A DNA stretch of 64,000 bases from CAZETJ01 sp964514575 (GTDB lineage Bacteria; Patescibacteriota; Saccharimonadia; Saccharimonadales; UBA10212). The position numbers were made by a program, and so were the translations under genes. The stretch is taken from NCBI GenBank assembly GCA_964514575.1, contig CAZETJ010000001.1, forward strand, positions 62,001 through 126,000. Reading direction: 5' to 3'. Below are positions 1 through 8,865 of the stretch, one piece after another (positions within the stretch are counted from its first letter, which is position 1; the number at the start of each line of letters is the position of its first letter). Below the pieces are notes generated by a model, which saw nothing but the letters and a program-made list of their open reading frames with translations, made no database searches and was not told the origin of the DNA.

Positions 1-144
1 CGCGTAGGCATACGCCCGCCTCTAGGCAAACTTCCAAGCGATGACGCTAAAGCTATGTTTGATTATAAGTATCATCCGACCCAGGTCATGGATGCCTACA
101 ACCAGTTCTTTGAGTTGGCTGCCAGTTTCGGTCTAAAGTCCTAG
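1..144 (+). CDS. C-terminal end of an unrecognised protein (partial)
   Basis: An open frame enters from the left edge and ends at TAG 142-144, giving the last 47 residues of a protein. The tail includes 'YKYHPTQVMDAYNQFFEL' and ends in 'FGLKS'. I do not recognise the family from this piece. It is convergent with recF, whose stop lies one base further on, so the frame fits tightly against a real neighbour. The start lies outside the window. Confidence 0.55.
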   Translation, partial: RVGIRPPLGKLPSDDAKAMFDYKYHPTQVMDAYNQFFELAASFGLKS

Positions 145-145
145 T

Positions 146-1201
146 TTATTTAAGCGCGATTAACTTGTGCCCGCGGTCGAAGTATTCGATGACAGCGTCA
201 GCGTCAGTAGTCGTTAAAATGGCTTGGCGTCCGGTTAAAAGTTCAACCAGCGCCTGGCGGCGCTTGCCGTCCAGTTCGGAGAAAACATCGTCCAATAGAA
301 GTATTGGGGCTTGTCCGCGGCTTTTTTCTACCAGCTCGGCCTCGATTTTTTTGAGCGCTAAGATTAATGATCGGGTCTCTCCTCGCGAAGCAGTTATACC
401 GGCGGGGTAGGTATTGAGCGAAAATATAAAGTCCTCGCGGTGTGGTCCATGTCCGGTAAAACCCCTAGCTAAATCCGACTGGAGGCTTTTGCCTAATTTA
501 GCGACAAGCCGGCTGGCGTAGTGGTTGATTGGAAACTCAGCGTCGTATCTAAGGCTCAGTTTGGAGCGCCGGCCAGCAATTTTGTTGTAAGTCCGAGCTA
601 GACTGGTATTAATCTGGGTGGCGAGATCCGTGCGCACGGTAGCTAGTTGGGCGCCTAGATCGCCCAGCCGCACATCCCAGGCAAAAAGCTGGCGGCCGGC
701 AAATCTTTCGCCGCGTTTTAATAGGGCGTTGCGTTGGGTCAGAGTCCGACGATAGGCTGCAGATAAGCTTTTAAATTGCGGGTTGGTGCGCTCTAAGATA
801 TCGTCAGCCCAGTCGCGGCGGTCGGAGGGACTGCCGGCGATAATGGCCGTTTGGTTGGGTTCGAAAAAGACAATTGGAATACTGCGCTCGTAGTTAAGCC
901 TTTTTAGGTTCGTAGCGTTTATAGAAAAAGTTTTATCTACCGAGTCGCCTATGGGCTCTAGTTTGACGCTTCTTTCTGAGCCTTCAAAAACACCATCTAA
1001 TCGTGCCCAGGCTTTGCGGTGCTTGATTAGCTCGGCATCGCTAGCTTTATATGAACGGCCGCGTGACAAAACCATTACTGCTTCTAGCAGGTTGGTTTTG
1101 CCGCTGGCATTGGGACCGACCACAATATTGACGCTTGGCTCAAATTCGAACGACGCGTCAGAGTAACTGCGAAAGTTTTGCAAACGGATAGATCTGATCA
1201 T
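146..1201 (-). CDS. recF: DNA replication and repair protein RecF
   Basis: RecF is an SMC-like ATPase that helps load RecA at single-strand gaps during recombinational repair and replication restart. The 351-residue product has the usual length. It shows Walker A 'GPNASGKT' at residues 29-36, the ABC-type signature region 'SRGETRSLILALKKIEAEL' near 270, and Walker B 'ILLLDDVFSELD' near 305. It starts with ATG at 1201. It follows dnaN on the same strand, the classical dnaA-dnaN-recF order, but a strong hairpin separates it from dnaN, so it may have its own promoter. Confidence 0.96.
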   Translation of the reverse strand: MIRSIRLQNFRSYSDASFEFEPSVNIVVGPNASGKTNLLEAVMVLSRGRSYKASDAELIKHRKAWARLDGVFEGSERSVKLEPIGDSVDKTFSINATNLKRLNYERSIPIVFFEPNQTAIIAGSPSDRRDWADDILERTNPQFKSLSAAYRRTLTQRNALLKRGERFAGRQLFAWDVRLGDLGAQLATVRTDLATQINTSLARTYNKIAGRRSKLSLRYDAEFPINHYASRLVAKLGKSLQSDLARGFTGHGPHREDFIFSLNTYPAGITASRGETRSLILALKKIEAELVEKSRGQAPILLLDDVFSELDGKRRQALVELLTGRQAILTTTDADAVIEYFDRGHKLIALK

Positions 1202-1291
1202 TCTTAGTTAAAGGGTACATTCTATGGCTGTTTGGTTCTAGTCTTATCTGGAAGATAGCCCGAGCGTCGGATTCATTCCGCGCCCGGCGCG

Positions 1292-1318
1292 ATAAGAAAC
1301 CCTGATGGGGTTTCTTAT
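1292..1318 (-). terminator. Intrinsic terminator hairpin after dnaN
   Basis: A perfect 11-bp stem (1292-1302 with 1308-1318, arms ATAAGAAACCC and GGGTTTCTTAT) closes a 5-base loop a few bases beyond the dnaN stop at 1323. A GC-rich inverted repeat (CGCGCC/GGCGCG) lies next to it. The T-rich flank (TTATTTT) is clearer on the plus strand, so termination may work in both directions. Its position argues that dnaN and recF are not simply one transcript. Confidence 0.65.
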
Positions 1319-1322
1319 TTTG

Positions 1323-2411
1323 CTAGCTGCGCAGCGGCATTATCAAGTGTAGATAATCGGGCTCTGATTTGCTCCTAAGTACACAGGGTTCTAGTTTGCC
1401 GTTGAAGCAAAATTCTATTTGGTCGCCAGAAAAAGCGTTGAGGGCTTCAATCAGATATCTGGAGTTGAGAGTTACTTCGCCGTCACTGCTGACTTGGGCT
1501 TCAGCGGCCGCGGTGTTTTCTCCCAGCTGGCTGGCGACGGCGTTGATGCTAACTCGGGCGTCTTCTTTGGAGGCTTTAATAGTGATACTACCGGCGCTTT
1601 CGCGGGCAAACAAGCTGGAAACTTTGGCGATGTTGGCCAGGTCTGCTCGAGCCATTTTGGCTGTGGTCGCGAATTTGGAAGGTATTAATTTGCGGTAGTC
1701 GGGGTAGGTGCCTTCGATTAAGCGGGCAACTAGGTTGACGTCGCCAGCATGGAAAGATACCTGCTGGTCGTCATGGCTAACAATTACCTCTTCTTCGTCG
1801 CTGATGATCCTTAGAAGATCGGCGGCAGCGCTGGCCGGTAGCAGAAAATCTATTGGCTGGCTGTTTTTGATAAGTTTGGCCTCGGCTAAGCGGTAGCTAT
1901 CGGTTGCGGCTATTGCCACCCCTGTATCGTCGCCGTGAAAATTTACACCTGTTAAAACCGGTCGAGAGTCATCTGGGCTAGCGGCAAAAACTACTTTAGA
2001 AAGTGCTTTTTTGAAGTCAACTGCTGGAATTTTCCAAGTTGCGGCTTGGCTGATAGCTGGCATAACCGGAAAGTCCTCGGCTGGGATTCCATTAATTACC
2101 GATTGATATTGGTCGGTGGTTATTTTTAGATGGTTTTCTTCTAGCTCTAGGTTTATTACGCCTTCGGGAAGACTGCTAATAAAGTCTTGCATGAGTTTGG
2201 CGGGGACGGTGATAGCGCCTTCGGCGGTGATTTTGGAACCAACAAAGTGGGTTATGGCGATGTCTAGGTTAGTGGCTGCAATGCTGAGGCGGTTATTTTC
2301 GGTTTTAAGGAGTACGTTGGCAAGCACAGGGAGTGTGCCGCGGTTACTGGCGATACGAGCAACGGTATTTAGGGACCGAGCTAAATTGTTTTGGGCAACT
2401 TGTAGTTTCAT
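1323..2411 (-). CDS. dnaN: DNA polymerase III beta subunit (sliding clamp)
   Basis: The clamp encircles DNA and tethers the replicative polymerase. The 362-residue product has the normal length and the three-fold clamp architecture. It begins 'MKLQVAQNNLARSLNTVARI', carries 'ATDSYRLAEAKL' in the middle and ends with the typical 'YLHLIMPLRS' C-terminus. The ATG at 2411 has an AAAAGGA ribosome binding site about 15 bases upstream. It lies downstream of dnaA on the same strand. Confidence 0.97.
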   Translation of the reverse strand: MKLQVAQNNLARSLNTVARIASNRGTLPVLANVLLKTENNRLSIAATNLDIAITHFVGSKITAEGAITVPAKLMQDFISSLPEGVINLELEENHLKITTDQYQSVINGIPAEDFPVMPAISQAATWKIPAVDFKKALSKVVFAASPDDSRPVLTGVNFHGDDTGVAIAATDSYRLAEAKLIKNSQPIDFLLPASAAADLLRIISDEEEVIVSHDDQQVSFHAGDVNLVARLIEGTYPDYRKLIPSKFATTAKMARADLANIAKVSSLFARESAGSITIKASKEDARVSINAVASQLGENTAAAEAQVSSDGEVTLNSRYLIEALNAFSGDQIEFCFNGKLEPCVLRSKSEPDYLHLIMPLRS

Positions 2412-2675
2412 GATTATTATTAAAATCCTTTTAATAGAACCTTAGACTTAGTAGGTGATGTGGAAAAAGAGTATTTCAGGCCACCCAAACAGAGGCAGAA
2501 GAACCTAGTAAAAACTGTGTATATGGTTAGTGCATAAGCCTTGATGGTTGAGTAAAAACTGTGCAGTAAAAAGGGCCCGGTAAAAAATTTTACCGCTAGG
2601 TTGTGGTATGTGGTCATAACTAGTTGGTTTTGTAACCTTGTTTTACCCAACTTCTGCACGTAGTTCTTCACAGCC
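2412..2675. other. dnaA-dnaN intergenic region with repeats and an AT palindrome
   Basis: These 264 bases hold no convincing gene. The 13-base sequence AGTAAAAACTGTG occurs twice (2507-2519 and 2551-2563), 44 bases apart. An 18-base near-palindrome, CGGTAAAA/TTTTACCG, lies at 2578-2595. The dnaA-dnaN gap is part of the origin in several bacteria, so this may be a second origin half or a dnaN regulatory region. No perfect TTATCCACA box is present here. Confidence 0.4.
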
Positions 2676-4055
2676 TTAAGCATAGATTTTTTCCTTTAGC
2701 TCATTAATTTGTTCGCGAATAGGGCTGTCATAACTAGACTCTTTATTAATTTTCTCAATTGAGTGTATAGCAGTGGTGTGGTCTTTACGGCCTAGTTCGT
2801 GAGCAATTTTGGGGAAGGATAAATGAAGCTCGTTGCGCAGCATATACATGGCTATTTGACGAGGAACAACAATGTCTTTATCGCGCTTAGGGCCGAGTAT
2901 ATCCTCCATGGAAATATGGAAATATTTAGCGGTGCGTTCGATAATTTGGCGAGGGCTGATGTGCTTTGGCCGGTTAGCCTGAGCCTCAAAAATCGACTCC
3001 ACCACATCCATAGTTGGATTGACGCCCCGCATTTCACAAAAGGCAATCACTTGGTTTAGGGCGCCTTCTAGTTCACGGATGTTGTTTTGAACGCGGCCGG
3101 CCAAAAACTCAACCACGTCCCCGGGCAGCTCGATTGACTGCGAACCAGCCTTACTGTGCAAAATTGCGCAGCGGGTTTCAAAATCCGGCGACTGCATATC
3201 AATACTCATTCCCCAAGCAAAGCGGGATCGGAGCCGCTCTTCCAGGGTTGGTATGTCTTTAGGTTGTTTATCGGAACTCATAATAATTTGTTTGTTGGCC
3301 TGGTGTAGGGCGTTGAAAGTGTGAAAAAACTCTTCCTGGACCCGCTCTTTGCCAGCCAAAAACTGGACATCATCAACAATCAATACGTCAGCGCTGCGGT
3401 AAAAGTCAGCAAAATCCGAAGTGTTCTTCTTAAACCTGATAGCGTCGACGAACTCCTGGACAAACTGCTCAGTTGAGGCATAAACGATTCGTGAACCCGG
3501 CCTGGCCGCTAAAACGGCATTGCCCACTGCCTGGATTAGATGGGTCTTACCAATCCCAACACCACCATAAATAAATAAAGGGTTATATTTAGTGCCGGGT
3601 TTAGAGACGATCGCCTGGCAGGCAGCGTAAGCTAATTCGTTACTGGCGCCGACCACAAAATTTTCGAATGTATAACGCTCGTTTAACCCCTGCCGGTAAG
3701 AATGGCTAACATTGGCCGCGCCCTTAGCTCGCGGCTTATCTATCGTAGTGGCAACCACCCCTGAATTACTGAATATTGAGGAGTCGTCCAGTCGCTGACT
3801 AGGGGCTACGCCGGTGTGAATCTTATATTCTATCTGCTCCGCAGTTACCCCGTTTTTAGCCAAAACGCCCGACACGAGGTCATTAAACTTACGTTCCAAC
3901 TGGTTTTTTACAAAAACATTAGGTACCCCGACTATCACCACACCGTCTTTCTGGCGTAATAACTGGGTATTTTTAAACCAGGTTACGAAATTGCCATGCG
4001 AGACAGATAGCTCAATTTCGCCCAGTACGGCCTGCCACAGTGCGCCGTCAGCCAC
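2676..4055 (-). CDS. dnaA: Chromosomal replication initiator DnaA
   Basis: DnaA is the AAA+ ATPase that binds DnaA boxes and melts the origin. The 459-residue product has an N-terminal interaction domain (about 1-85), a linker, the AAA+ core with Walker A 'GGVGIGKT' at 164-171 and Walker B 'VLIVDDVQF' near 230, and the C-terminal DNA-binding helices including 'ELGRKDHTTAIHSIEKI'. The start is GTG at 4055, with an AGAGGG ribosome binding site upstream. It is divergent from rpmH across the probable origin. Confidence 0.98.
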   Translation of the reverse strand: MADGALWQAVLGEIELSVSHGNFVTWFKNTQLLRQKDGVVIVGVPNVFVKNQLERKFNDLVSGVLAKNGVTAEQIEYKIHTGVAPSQRLDDSSIFSNSGVVATTIDKPRAKGAANVSHSYRQGLNERYTFENFVVGASNELAYAACQAIVSKPGTKYNPLFIYGGVGIGKTHLIQAVGNAVLAARPGSRIVYASTEQFVQEFVDAIRFKKNTSDFADFYRSADVLIVDDVQFLAGKERVQEEFFHTFNALHQANKQIIMSSDKQPKDIPTLEERLRSRFAWGMSIDMQSPDFETRCAILHSKAGSQSIELPGDVVEFLAGRVQNNIRELEGALNQVIAFCEMRGVNPTMDVVESIFEAQANRPKHISPRQIIERTAKYFHISMEDILGPKRDKDIVVPRQIAMYMLRNELHLSFPKIAHELGRKDHTTAIHSIEKINKESSYDSPIREQINELKEKIYA

Positions 4056-4333
4056 TTCGGTTTTGCCCTCTTTTTTTCATCCGTTTTTCAACTAACCTAA
4101 GTCTTAATATAGCTAACCAGCGGGGGTTTTTCCACAGCCTTTCGAAAAAACACATCAGTAAATATTTCCGTATTGTCGACCCCGGAGGTTTGTACACATG
4201 CCAAATTTACACCGAACAATATGTGTATAACAGTTGGGTAAGAGTGGAAAAACTGCTAAGATTTGTGGGTTAACATTGTCAAATTCACTGCCGGGCTTGT
4301 TTAGTTAAGCCCAACTTGCTATGAAAGGCCAAA
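4056..4333. other. Probable replication origin (oriC) between dnaA and rpmH
   Basis: This 278-base gap separates divergent dnaA and rpmH, the usual origin position. It holds a cluster of near matches to the DnaA box TTATCCACA: TTTTCCACA at 4128-4136 (one mismatch), TGTGTATAA at 4222-4230 (reverse strand TTATACACA, one mismatch), and two-mismatch sites at 4190-4198, 4243-4251 and 4264-4272. An AT-rich stretch lies between the first two. Assignment is by position and motif clustering only. Confidence 0.6.
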
Positions 4334-4471
4334 ATGCCCAAGCGAACCTACCAACCAAAGAAGAAACAACGCTCCCGTGAGCACGGCTTTATGAAGCGTA
4401 TGGCCACCAAGGCTGGTCGTAACGTCCTTAAGAACCGCCGAGCCAAAGGCCGAACTCGTCTGTCACACTAA
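4334..4471 (+). CDS. rpmH: 50S ribosomal protein L34
   Basis: A 45-residue, very basic protein beginning '[19 protein letters not shown]' and ending 'GRTRLSH', with the L34 signature '[15 protein letters not shown]'. L34 is a small structural protein of the large ribosomal subunit. The ATG at 4334 is preceded by AAAGG at 4324-4328. An ATG at 4321 is in another frame. It heads the rpmH-rnpA-yidC-jag cluster. Confidence 0.96.
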   Translation: MPKRTYQPKKKQRSREHGFMKRMATKAGRNVLKNRRAKGRTRLSH

Positions 4472-4518
4472 ATAGCTGACAACTAGACAGGGCTGTAAGC
4501 GCCTGCCAAACTGTTGGT

Positions 4519-4863
4519 ATGATCTCTTCACTCCACCGTTTTAGGGGTTACGGTAGCTTGCGCCATGTTTACACGCGGGGTGAGACGGTTCGCGGGCCAC
4601 TTTTTGCCGTAAAAGTCTTAGCCAACCCTCGGCGCGATGCTTTCCGAGTAGCCATCGTTGTTAGTCGAAAGGTTCATAAATCAGCCGTAATTCGCAACCG
4701 CATACGCCGACGCCTATACGAGGACTTGCGGCAACTGGCACCAAACTTTAAAGCCCCGCACGACATTGTTGTCACCGTTTTTCATGAAACTGTCGCCACT
4801 ACTCCTGCAAAGGAGTTGTCCCGCCAACTCAGGAGCCAGCTAAAGAAAGCCGGCGTTCTCTAA
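4519..4863 (+). CDS. rnpA: Ribonuclease P protein component
   Basis: RnpA is the protein cofactor of RNase P, which trims the 5' leader of pre-tRNAs. The 114-residue product is of normal length, basic, and carries the family signature 'RNRIRRRLYEDLR' near residue 60 after 'VAIVVSRKVHKSAV'. It follows rpmH by 47 bases, the near-universal order. No RNase P RNA gene was seen in the window. Confidence 0.95.
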   Translation: MISSLHRFRGYGSLRHVYTRGETVRGPLFAVKVLANPRRDAFRVAIVVSRKVHKSAVIRNRIRRRLYEDLRQLAPNFKAPHDIVVTVFHETVATTPAKELSRQLRSQLKKAGVL

Positions 4864-4938
4864 CCTTGGTCGCTGCCTACCGAGCCTCACCCCAGACTTC
4901 GTGGTATTATAAAGTCCGAAGAGGGCTCGAACTAACCG

Positions 4939-5856
4939 ATGATTGCTAATATTTTCACGACTATTATCGTCCAGCCAATTTTTAACCTGCTGGTGCTGAT
5001 CTATTCGATTTTACCTGGCCATAATTTCGGCTTGGCCATTATTCTATTCACCATTTTGGTGCGCCTGCTGATGTGGCCGCTGGTTAAAAAACAGCTTCAT
5101 CATGCCCGAGCGATGCGCGAGCTTGCACCGGAGCTTAAAAAGATCAAAAAGGCGGCTGGCGGCGATCGCCAAAAAGAATCACAGTTGACCATGGAACTTT
5201 ACAAAGAAAAAGAGATTAACCCCTTTGCCAGCATTGGCATCCTATTAGTCCAGGTTCCAATTCTAATCGGTCTTTATGCCAGTCTTCGACGAATCATTAA
5301 CGACCCGCACCAAATCATTACTTTCTCTTATTCCTTTTTGCACCACTTGCCATGGTTGCAAACACTAACACAGGACATCCATCGTTTTGATGATTCGCTG
5401 TTTGGGTTGGTCAACCTGACGCGTACAGCTGTCGAGACCAGCGGAATTTACTGGCCGGCACTAGCCATTGTGATAGCTAGCGCAGCTGCCCAATATTTTC
5501 AGACTAAGCAACTAATGCCGCAAAATCCACAAGCCCGCTCGTTGCGTTCAATCTTGAGCCAGGCTGGACAGGGTAAACAGGCCGACCAAGCTGAAGTCAA
5601 CGCCGCCGTTGGTAAAAGTACCCAATACCTAATCCCATTTATGGTGTTAATTATCTCCATTCGCTTGGCCGTGGCCCTGCCGCTGTACTGGTTGGCTAGC
5701 AGCTTAGTGGCCTATATACAGCAATCCCGAGTGCTTAAGCACGACGCCGCACTAGCTGATGCCTCTATCGGAGCACAACCCGCAAAACTTATAGATAGTC
5801 CTGAGCCGGCCGCTAAGCTACGCAAAAAACCAGCCCGCAGGAGACGCCGTAAATGA
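4939..5856 (+). CDS. yidC: Membrane protein insertase YidC/Oxa1
   Basis: This insertase places membrane proteins into the cytoplasmic membrane, alone or with Sec. The 305-residue product starts with a hydrophobic segment, then 'LAIILFTILVRLLMWPL', a charged cytoplasmic loop rich in K and E ('ELAPELKKIKKAAGGD'), several more membrane segments, and a strongly basic tail ending 'KKPARRRRRK' that could contact the ribosome. It lacks the large periplasmic domain of E. coli YidC, as in Gram-positive-type insertases. Its stop overlaps the start of jag by 4 bases. Confidence 0.94.
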   Translation: MIANIFTTIIVQPIFNLLVLIYSILPGHNFGLAIILFTILVRLLMWPLVKKQLHHARAMRELAPELKKIKKAAGGDRQKESQLTMELYKEKEINPFASIGILLVQVPILIGLYASLRRIINDPHQIITFSYSFLHHLPWLQTLTQDIHRFDDSLFGLVNLTRTAVETSGIYWPALAIVIASAAAQYFQTKQLMPQNPQARSLRSILSQAGQGKQADQAEVNAAVGKSTQYLIPFMVLIISIRLAVALPLYWLASSLVAYIQQSRVLKHDAALADASIGAQPAKLIDSPEPAAKLRKKPARRRRRK

Positions 5857-6332
5857 AAGACGATATCGAAGAGGCGATCTTATATGCTAAAAAATATATC
5901 GAGGATTTACTCAGCTTCTTCGGTCTGAATGCTGACGTTCACGCTACTACCGAAGACAGCGAGGTAATTGAGCTTGACGTACCATCAACCCATCTCAACG
6001 GCTTTTTAATAGGCAACCGCGGGGAGACCATGCGGGCATTGCAGCAAACGATTGGCTTCGCTCTCAGGAACCAAGGCTACAGCCATAGCCGGGTTAATGT
6101 GGACGTCGCTGGCTACAAACAGCAGCGCGCCCAGCGCCTGGTTAAAGAAGCTGAAGGCTGGTTTAGGGAAGTTCAAAAAAGCGGCCAGCCGAAAGAATTG
6201 TCGCCCATGAACGCCGCCGACCGCCGAACCATTCATAAAGCTGCCGTTGATTACGGTCTATCGAGTGAGTCGGCTGGTTTCGGGCGTGATCGGCACATTG
6301 TCTTAAAACCAGAAGAATCAAACGAAGCTTAA
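5853..6332 (+). CDS. jag: RNA-binding protein Jag/KhpB (KH and R3H domains)
   Basis: Jag/KhpB is a cytoplasmic RNA-binding protein linked to cell envelope and division control, usually coded beside yidC. The 159-residue product has a KH domain with the GxxG-type loop 'LIGNRGETMRALQQ' near residue 50 and an R3H domain with 'DRRTIHKAAVDYGLSSES' and 'DRHIVLKP' near the end. It is translationally coupled to yidC by an ATGA overlap. It is shorter than Firmicutes Jag because the N-terminal Jag-N domain is absent or very short. Confidence 0.92.
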   Translation: MKDDIEEAILYAKKYIEDLLSFFGLNADVHATTEDSEVIELDVPSTHLNGFLIGNRGETMRALQQTIGFALRNQGYSHSRVNVDVAGYKQQRAQRLVKEAEGWFREVQKSGQPKELSPMNAADRRTIHKAAVDYGLSSESAGFGRDRHIVLKPEESNEA

Positions 6333-7420
6333 CCGCCCAGAACCTGCTTATAAACTGCTAGGGTCTGCTCAGCCATGCGCCGCCAAGAGTACTTAGCAGC
6401 TTGGGTGCGGCCCTTTTTAATAAGCTGGTCTCGTAGGTCGCTAGACTCCAAAACATCGTTTATTTTGGCAGCTATATCGTGGGGGTCTTGCGGATCAAAG
6501 TAGTGGGCAGCCGAGCCATAAATTTCCGGCAAACAAGTAGCATTACTGGAAACAACCGGAGCGCCGTGGGCCATAGCCTCTAGCCCCGGCAGGCCGAAAC
6601 CTTCGGATAGAGAAGGGAAAATATAGGCAGACGTCTGTTCGTAAAGCCAGCGTAACTGGCCTTCGGTGACAAAATCCGTAAAAACAACATTTGCGATACC
6701 GCCGTCACGGACTCTTTTTTCTATTTGCTCATAAAGCACATCTTTTTTGCCGGCTAATACTAACTGTAGGCTAGGCCAGTCCTTTTGTAACAACTGAAAG
6801 GCTTCTATTAGTCGCCAAAGGTTTTTGTGGGGCAGAGGCCGACCAACATACATAATGAATTTGCCAGCAACGACACCTTTAACGTACTTGGCAGGATCAG
6901 TTATTTGATCGGCGGCCAGATAGGTAACATGAATTTTTGATGGGTTAATGTGGGTGTAGTTGGCAATGTCCTGTTTTACGAACTTGGAGATCGTAAAAAT
7001 AGCCTTAGATTTTCTAACTACCCATTGAACCACGCCGCGATAGACCCACTGTTTAAACTTAAACACCAAATAGTTTTTGGCAGGGTTGGTAAAACGGGCG
7101 GTGGTCAAATCATGAATAGTGGTGACGGTTCTACCGAAGTAAAAAACTGGTTGGTGGGTCATTGTAAAGTGCACCAGATCCGGCTTAAACGAGTAGAGCT
7201 GAGAAGCCAGCTTGGTCTGCTCGCTCAGCGAGAACTCTTTGAAGTTCGATTCTCGAACCGCAAAGTCCGGCGTAGCTCGTTTAAAAAAGGCTACACGATG
7301 TGGTTTGGTATGGATGACAATCTCGAATTCCGGTTTAAGTTCGTGCAGATTCTCAATCAGTTTATCGATATGACGGCCAGTGCTGGTACCGGATTCACGA
7401 GCCTCAATAACGACTTTCAT
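6329..7420 (-). CDS. Glycosyltransferase family 4
   Basis: A GT-B fold retaining glycosyltransferase, likely cytoplasmic and acting on a lipid-linked glycan. The 363-residue product has an N-terminal acceptor domain with 'TTIHDLTTARF' near 120. The nucleotide-sugar domain carries 'YVGRPLPHKNLWRLIEAF' near 200 and the EX7E motif in 'SEGFGLPGLEAMAHGAP' near 275. Its 3' end overlaps jag by 4 bases in convergent fashion. Its 5' end overlaps the upstream ligase-like gene by 4 bases, so the two are coupled. Donor and acceptor cannot be told. Confidence 0.88.
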   Translation of the reverse strand: MKVVIEARESGTSTGRHIDKLIENLHELKPEFEIVIHTKPHRVAFFKRATPDFAVRESNFKEFSLSEQTKLASQLYSFKPDLVHFTMTHQPVFYFGRTVTTIHDLTTARFTNPAKNYLVFKFKQWVYRGVVQWVVRKSKAIFTISKFVKQDIANYTHINPSKIHVTYLAADQITDPAKYVKGVVAGKFIMYVGRPLPHKNLWRLIEAFQLLQKDWPSLQLVLAGKKDVLYEQIEKRVRDGGIANVVFTDFVTEGQLRWLYEQTSAYIFPSLSEGFGLPGLEAMAHGAPVVSSNATCLPEIYGSAAHYFDPQDPHDIAAKINDVLESSDLRDQLIKKGRTQAAKYSWRRMAEQTLAVYKQVLGG

Positions 7421-8796
7421 TTTAAAGCGCTTTGACGGGATTTATTGTCAGCAAAACTAGCTGTTAAGAGTAGCCCAACTACGATCCAAAGCCGGGTTAG
7501 CAATATAGAATGGAAGAAATTGCTCTGGACCAGCATACCAATCATTACCAGCGTCATAGCCGCCGCTTCTCCTTTCCAAGAGTTCTTAAATAAGCGGTAC
7601 ATAATCACAAGGACTGCGATAACTAGCGGCGCAAAGGCCACAACTCCCAACAGGCCCAAGTCGACGAGCAAACCCAAAAAATCATTGTTGAAGGGCTGCA
7701 GTGAATCGGGATTAGCACCGTGGTTATATTTATCGAGATTTAATCTGATCCTGCTGTTGTAGCCGCCGACGCCCTGTAAAGGTTTTTCTTTAAAATAAGT
7801 AAAAGCCTTTGGCCAGAGCTTATAGCGGGTTTGGGCAGAGGCATCGAGCACATTTACGCCGTGGCCCGTAAATATTTCGACATTGCCTATACCGGAGCCA
7901 GAACCATTGATGGAGTGTTTAGGGATGGCTTTCGAAAGCGCCCCAGCAAAGCCGATTAAAACAAGTGTAGTGATGAGTCCAATCGTCCACCACCTTGCCA
8001 TAAAAATCCAAAAATCCTTGAGTTTATGGCGATTTCTCATACCCCAAATTAAAATAAGCCAACCCAGGGCAACGGCAATAATGGCGCCGCGTGCTATTAG
8101 AAGAAAGACTAACGTTGTTAAAGAGCCAAATAGTAAAAGATGGGGTCGACTGCGGCGGAGCTTATTATCCCTCAAAAAATCAAATGTTAACAACCAAATC
8201 GGTATTAAAAGGTAATTCGCGAAGTAGAGGGGTTCAAGCGAAGTTGACTGTACCCGAGGGAAAACATAAGTTGAATATTGTGAAGTACAGCAATGTTGCA
8301 GGTCGGTCACTTTTGTTGAGATTCCAAATACATCGAAAAAGAACTGAAAGAAAGCATAGGCTACGACTATTGCGCTAACAACGTAAATTGTTTTCTTTAC
8401 CAATAACCACAATTGCTGAGGTCGTTCAGAAACTAGAACGAAGAAGCAAAACGCTCGTAGCGTCACTGACAGTAAGTCTTTCGTGGCCCCTAAGGTAAAA
8501 GATCGGTCTATCGCGTAGGTAGAACTAAGGGCATAAGCAGCAACCGGGAGAGCTAAAATAGTACCAAAAAAGAAGTACCGCCTAAGATCCCCAAAGCGAC
8601 CAACTGACCAAACGTTTAACAAACGCCCGCTTACAGCGATCAGTAGTAAAACCAAGGATATAAAACCTAGACTGAGCGGAACGTGATGTATGTATGGGAA
8701 TCGGTCAATTGGCAAGAGCGCCAAAGTAATAACAACGCCCAGAAACTCCGAGTAATTAACAAGCCTGCGCCAGTACATTTTTGGGCTCTGCACCAT
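7417..8796 (-). CDS. O-antigen ligase/polymerase (WaaL/Wzy-like) membrane protein
   Basis: A polytopic membrane protein of 459 residues with about a dozen hydrophobic segments and a large extracytoplasmic loop. The loop contains 'YFKEKPLQGVGGYNSRI' near residue 335, which resembles the G-[VI]-G-x-[NG] region of the O-antigen ligase family. Such proteins polymerise or transfer lipid-linked glycans on the outer face of the membrane. It overlaps the downstream glycosyltransferase. The gene looks AT-richer than its neighbours. Ligase and polymerase roles cannot be separated by sequence alone. Confidence 0.8.
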   Translation of the reverse strand: MVQSPKMYWRRLVNYSEFLGVVITLALLPIDRFPYIHHVPLSLGFISLVLLLIAVSGRLLNVWSVGRFGDLRRYFFFGTILALPVAAYALSSTYAIDRSFTLGATKDLLSVTLRAFCFFVLVSERPQQLWLLVKKTIYVVSAIVVAYAFFQFFFDVFGISTKVTDLQHCCTSQYSTYVFPRVQSTSLEPLYFANYLLIPIWLLTFDFLRDNKLRRSRPHLLLFGSLTTLVFLLIARGAIIAVALGWLILIWGMRNRHKLKDFWIFMARWWTIGLITTLVLIGFAGALSKAIPKHSINGSGSGIGNVEIFTGHGVNVLDASAQTRYKLWPKAFTYFKEKPLQGVGGYNSRIRLNLDKYNHGANPDSLQPFNNDFLGLLVDLGLLGVVAFAPLVIAVLVIMYRLFKNSWKGEAAAMTLVMIGMLVQSNFFHSILLTRLWIVVGLLLTASFADNKSRQSALK

Positions 8797-8821
8797 ATCA
8801 TCTTAACATAGCTAACCCCTT

Positions 8822-8860
8822 ATAAGTTATACTAGTGGAGTAAATAACCGGGGGAATATA
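8822..8860 (+). promoter_or_regulatory. Promoter and ribosome binding site of gmd
   Basis: TATACT at 8828-8833 is a good -10 element. A purine-rich GGGGGA follows about 10 bases before the ATG at 8866, so this gene keeps a conventional leader with a Shine-Dalgarno site, unlike many genes here. The gap also holds the start region of the divergent ligase-like gene. Confidence 0.45.
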
Positions 8861-8865
8861 TATCC

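Noticed and set aside
2420..2683. 87-codon minus-strand frame between dnaN and dnaA
   Set aside because: It overlaps the end of dnaA, has biased low-complexity composition and no motif, and lies in a probable regulatory or origin gap.
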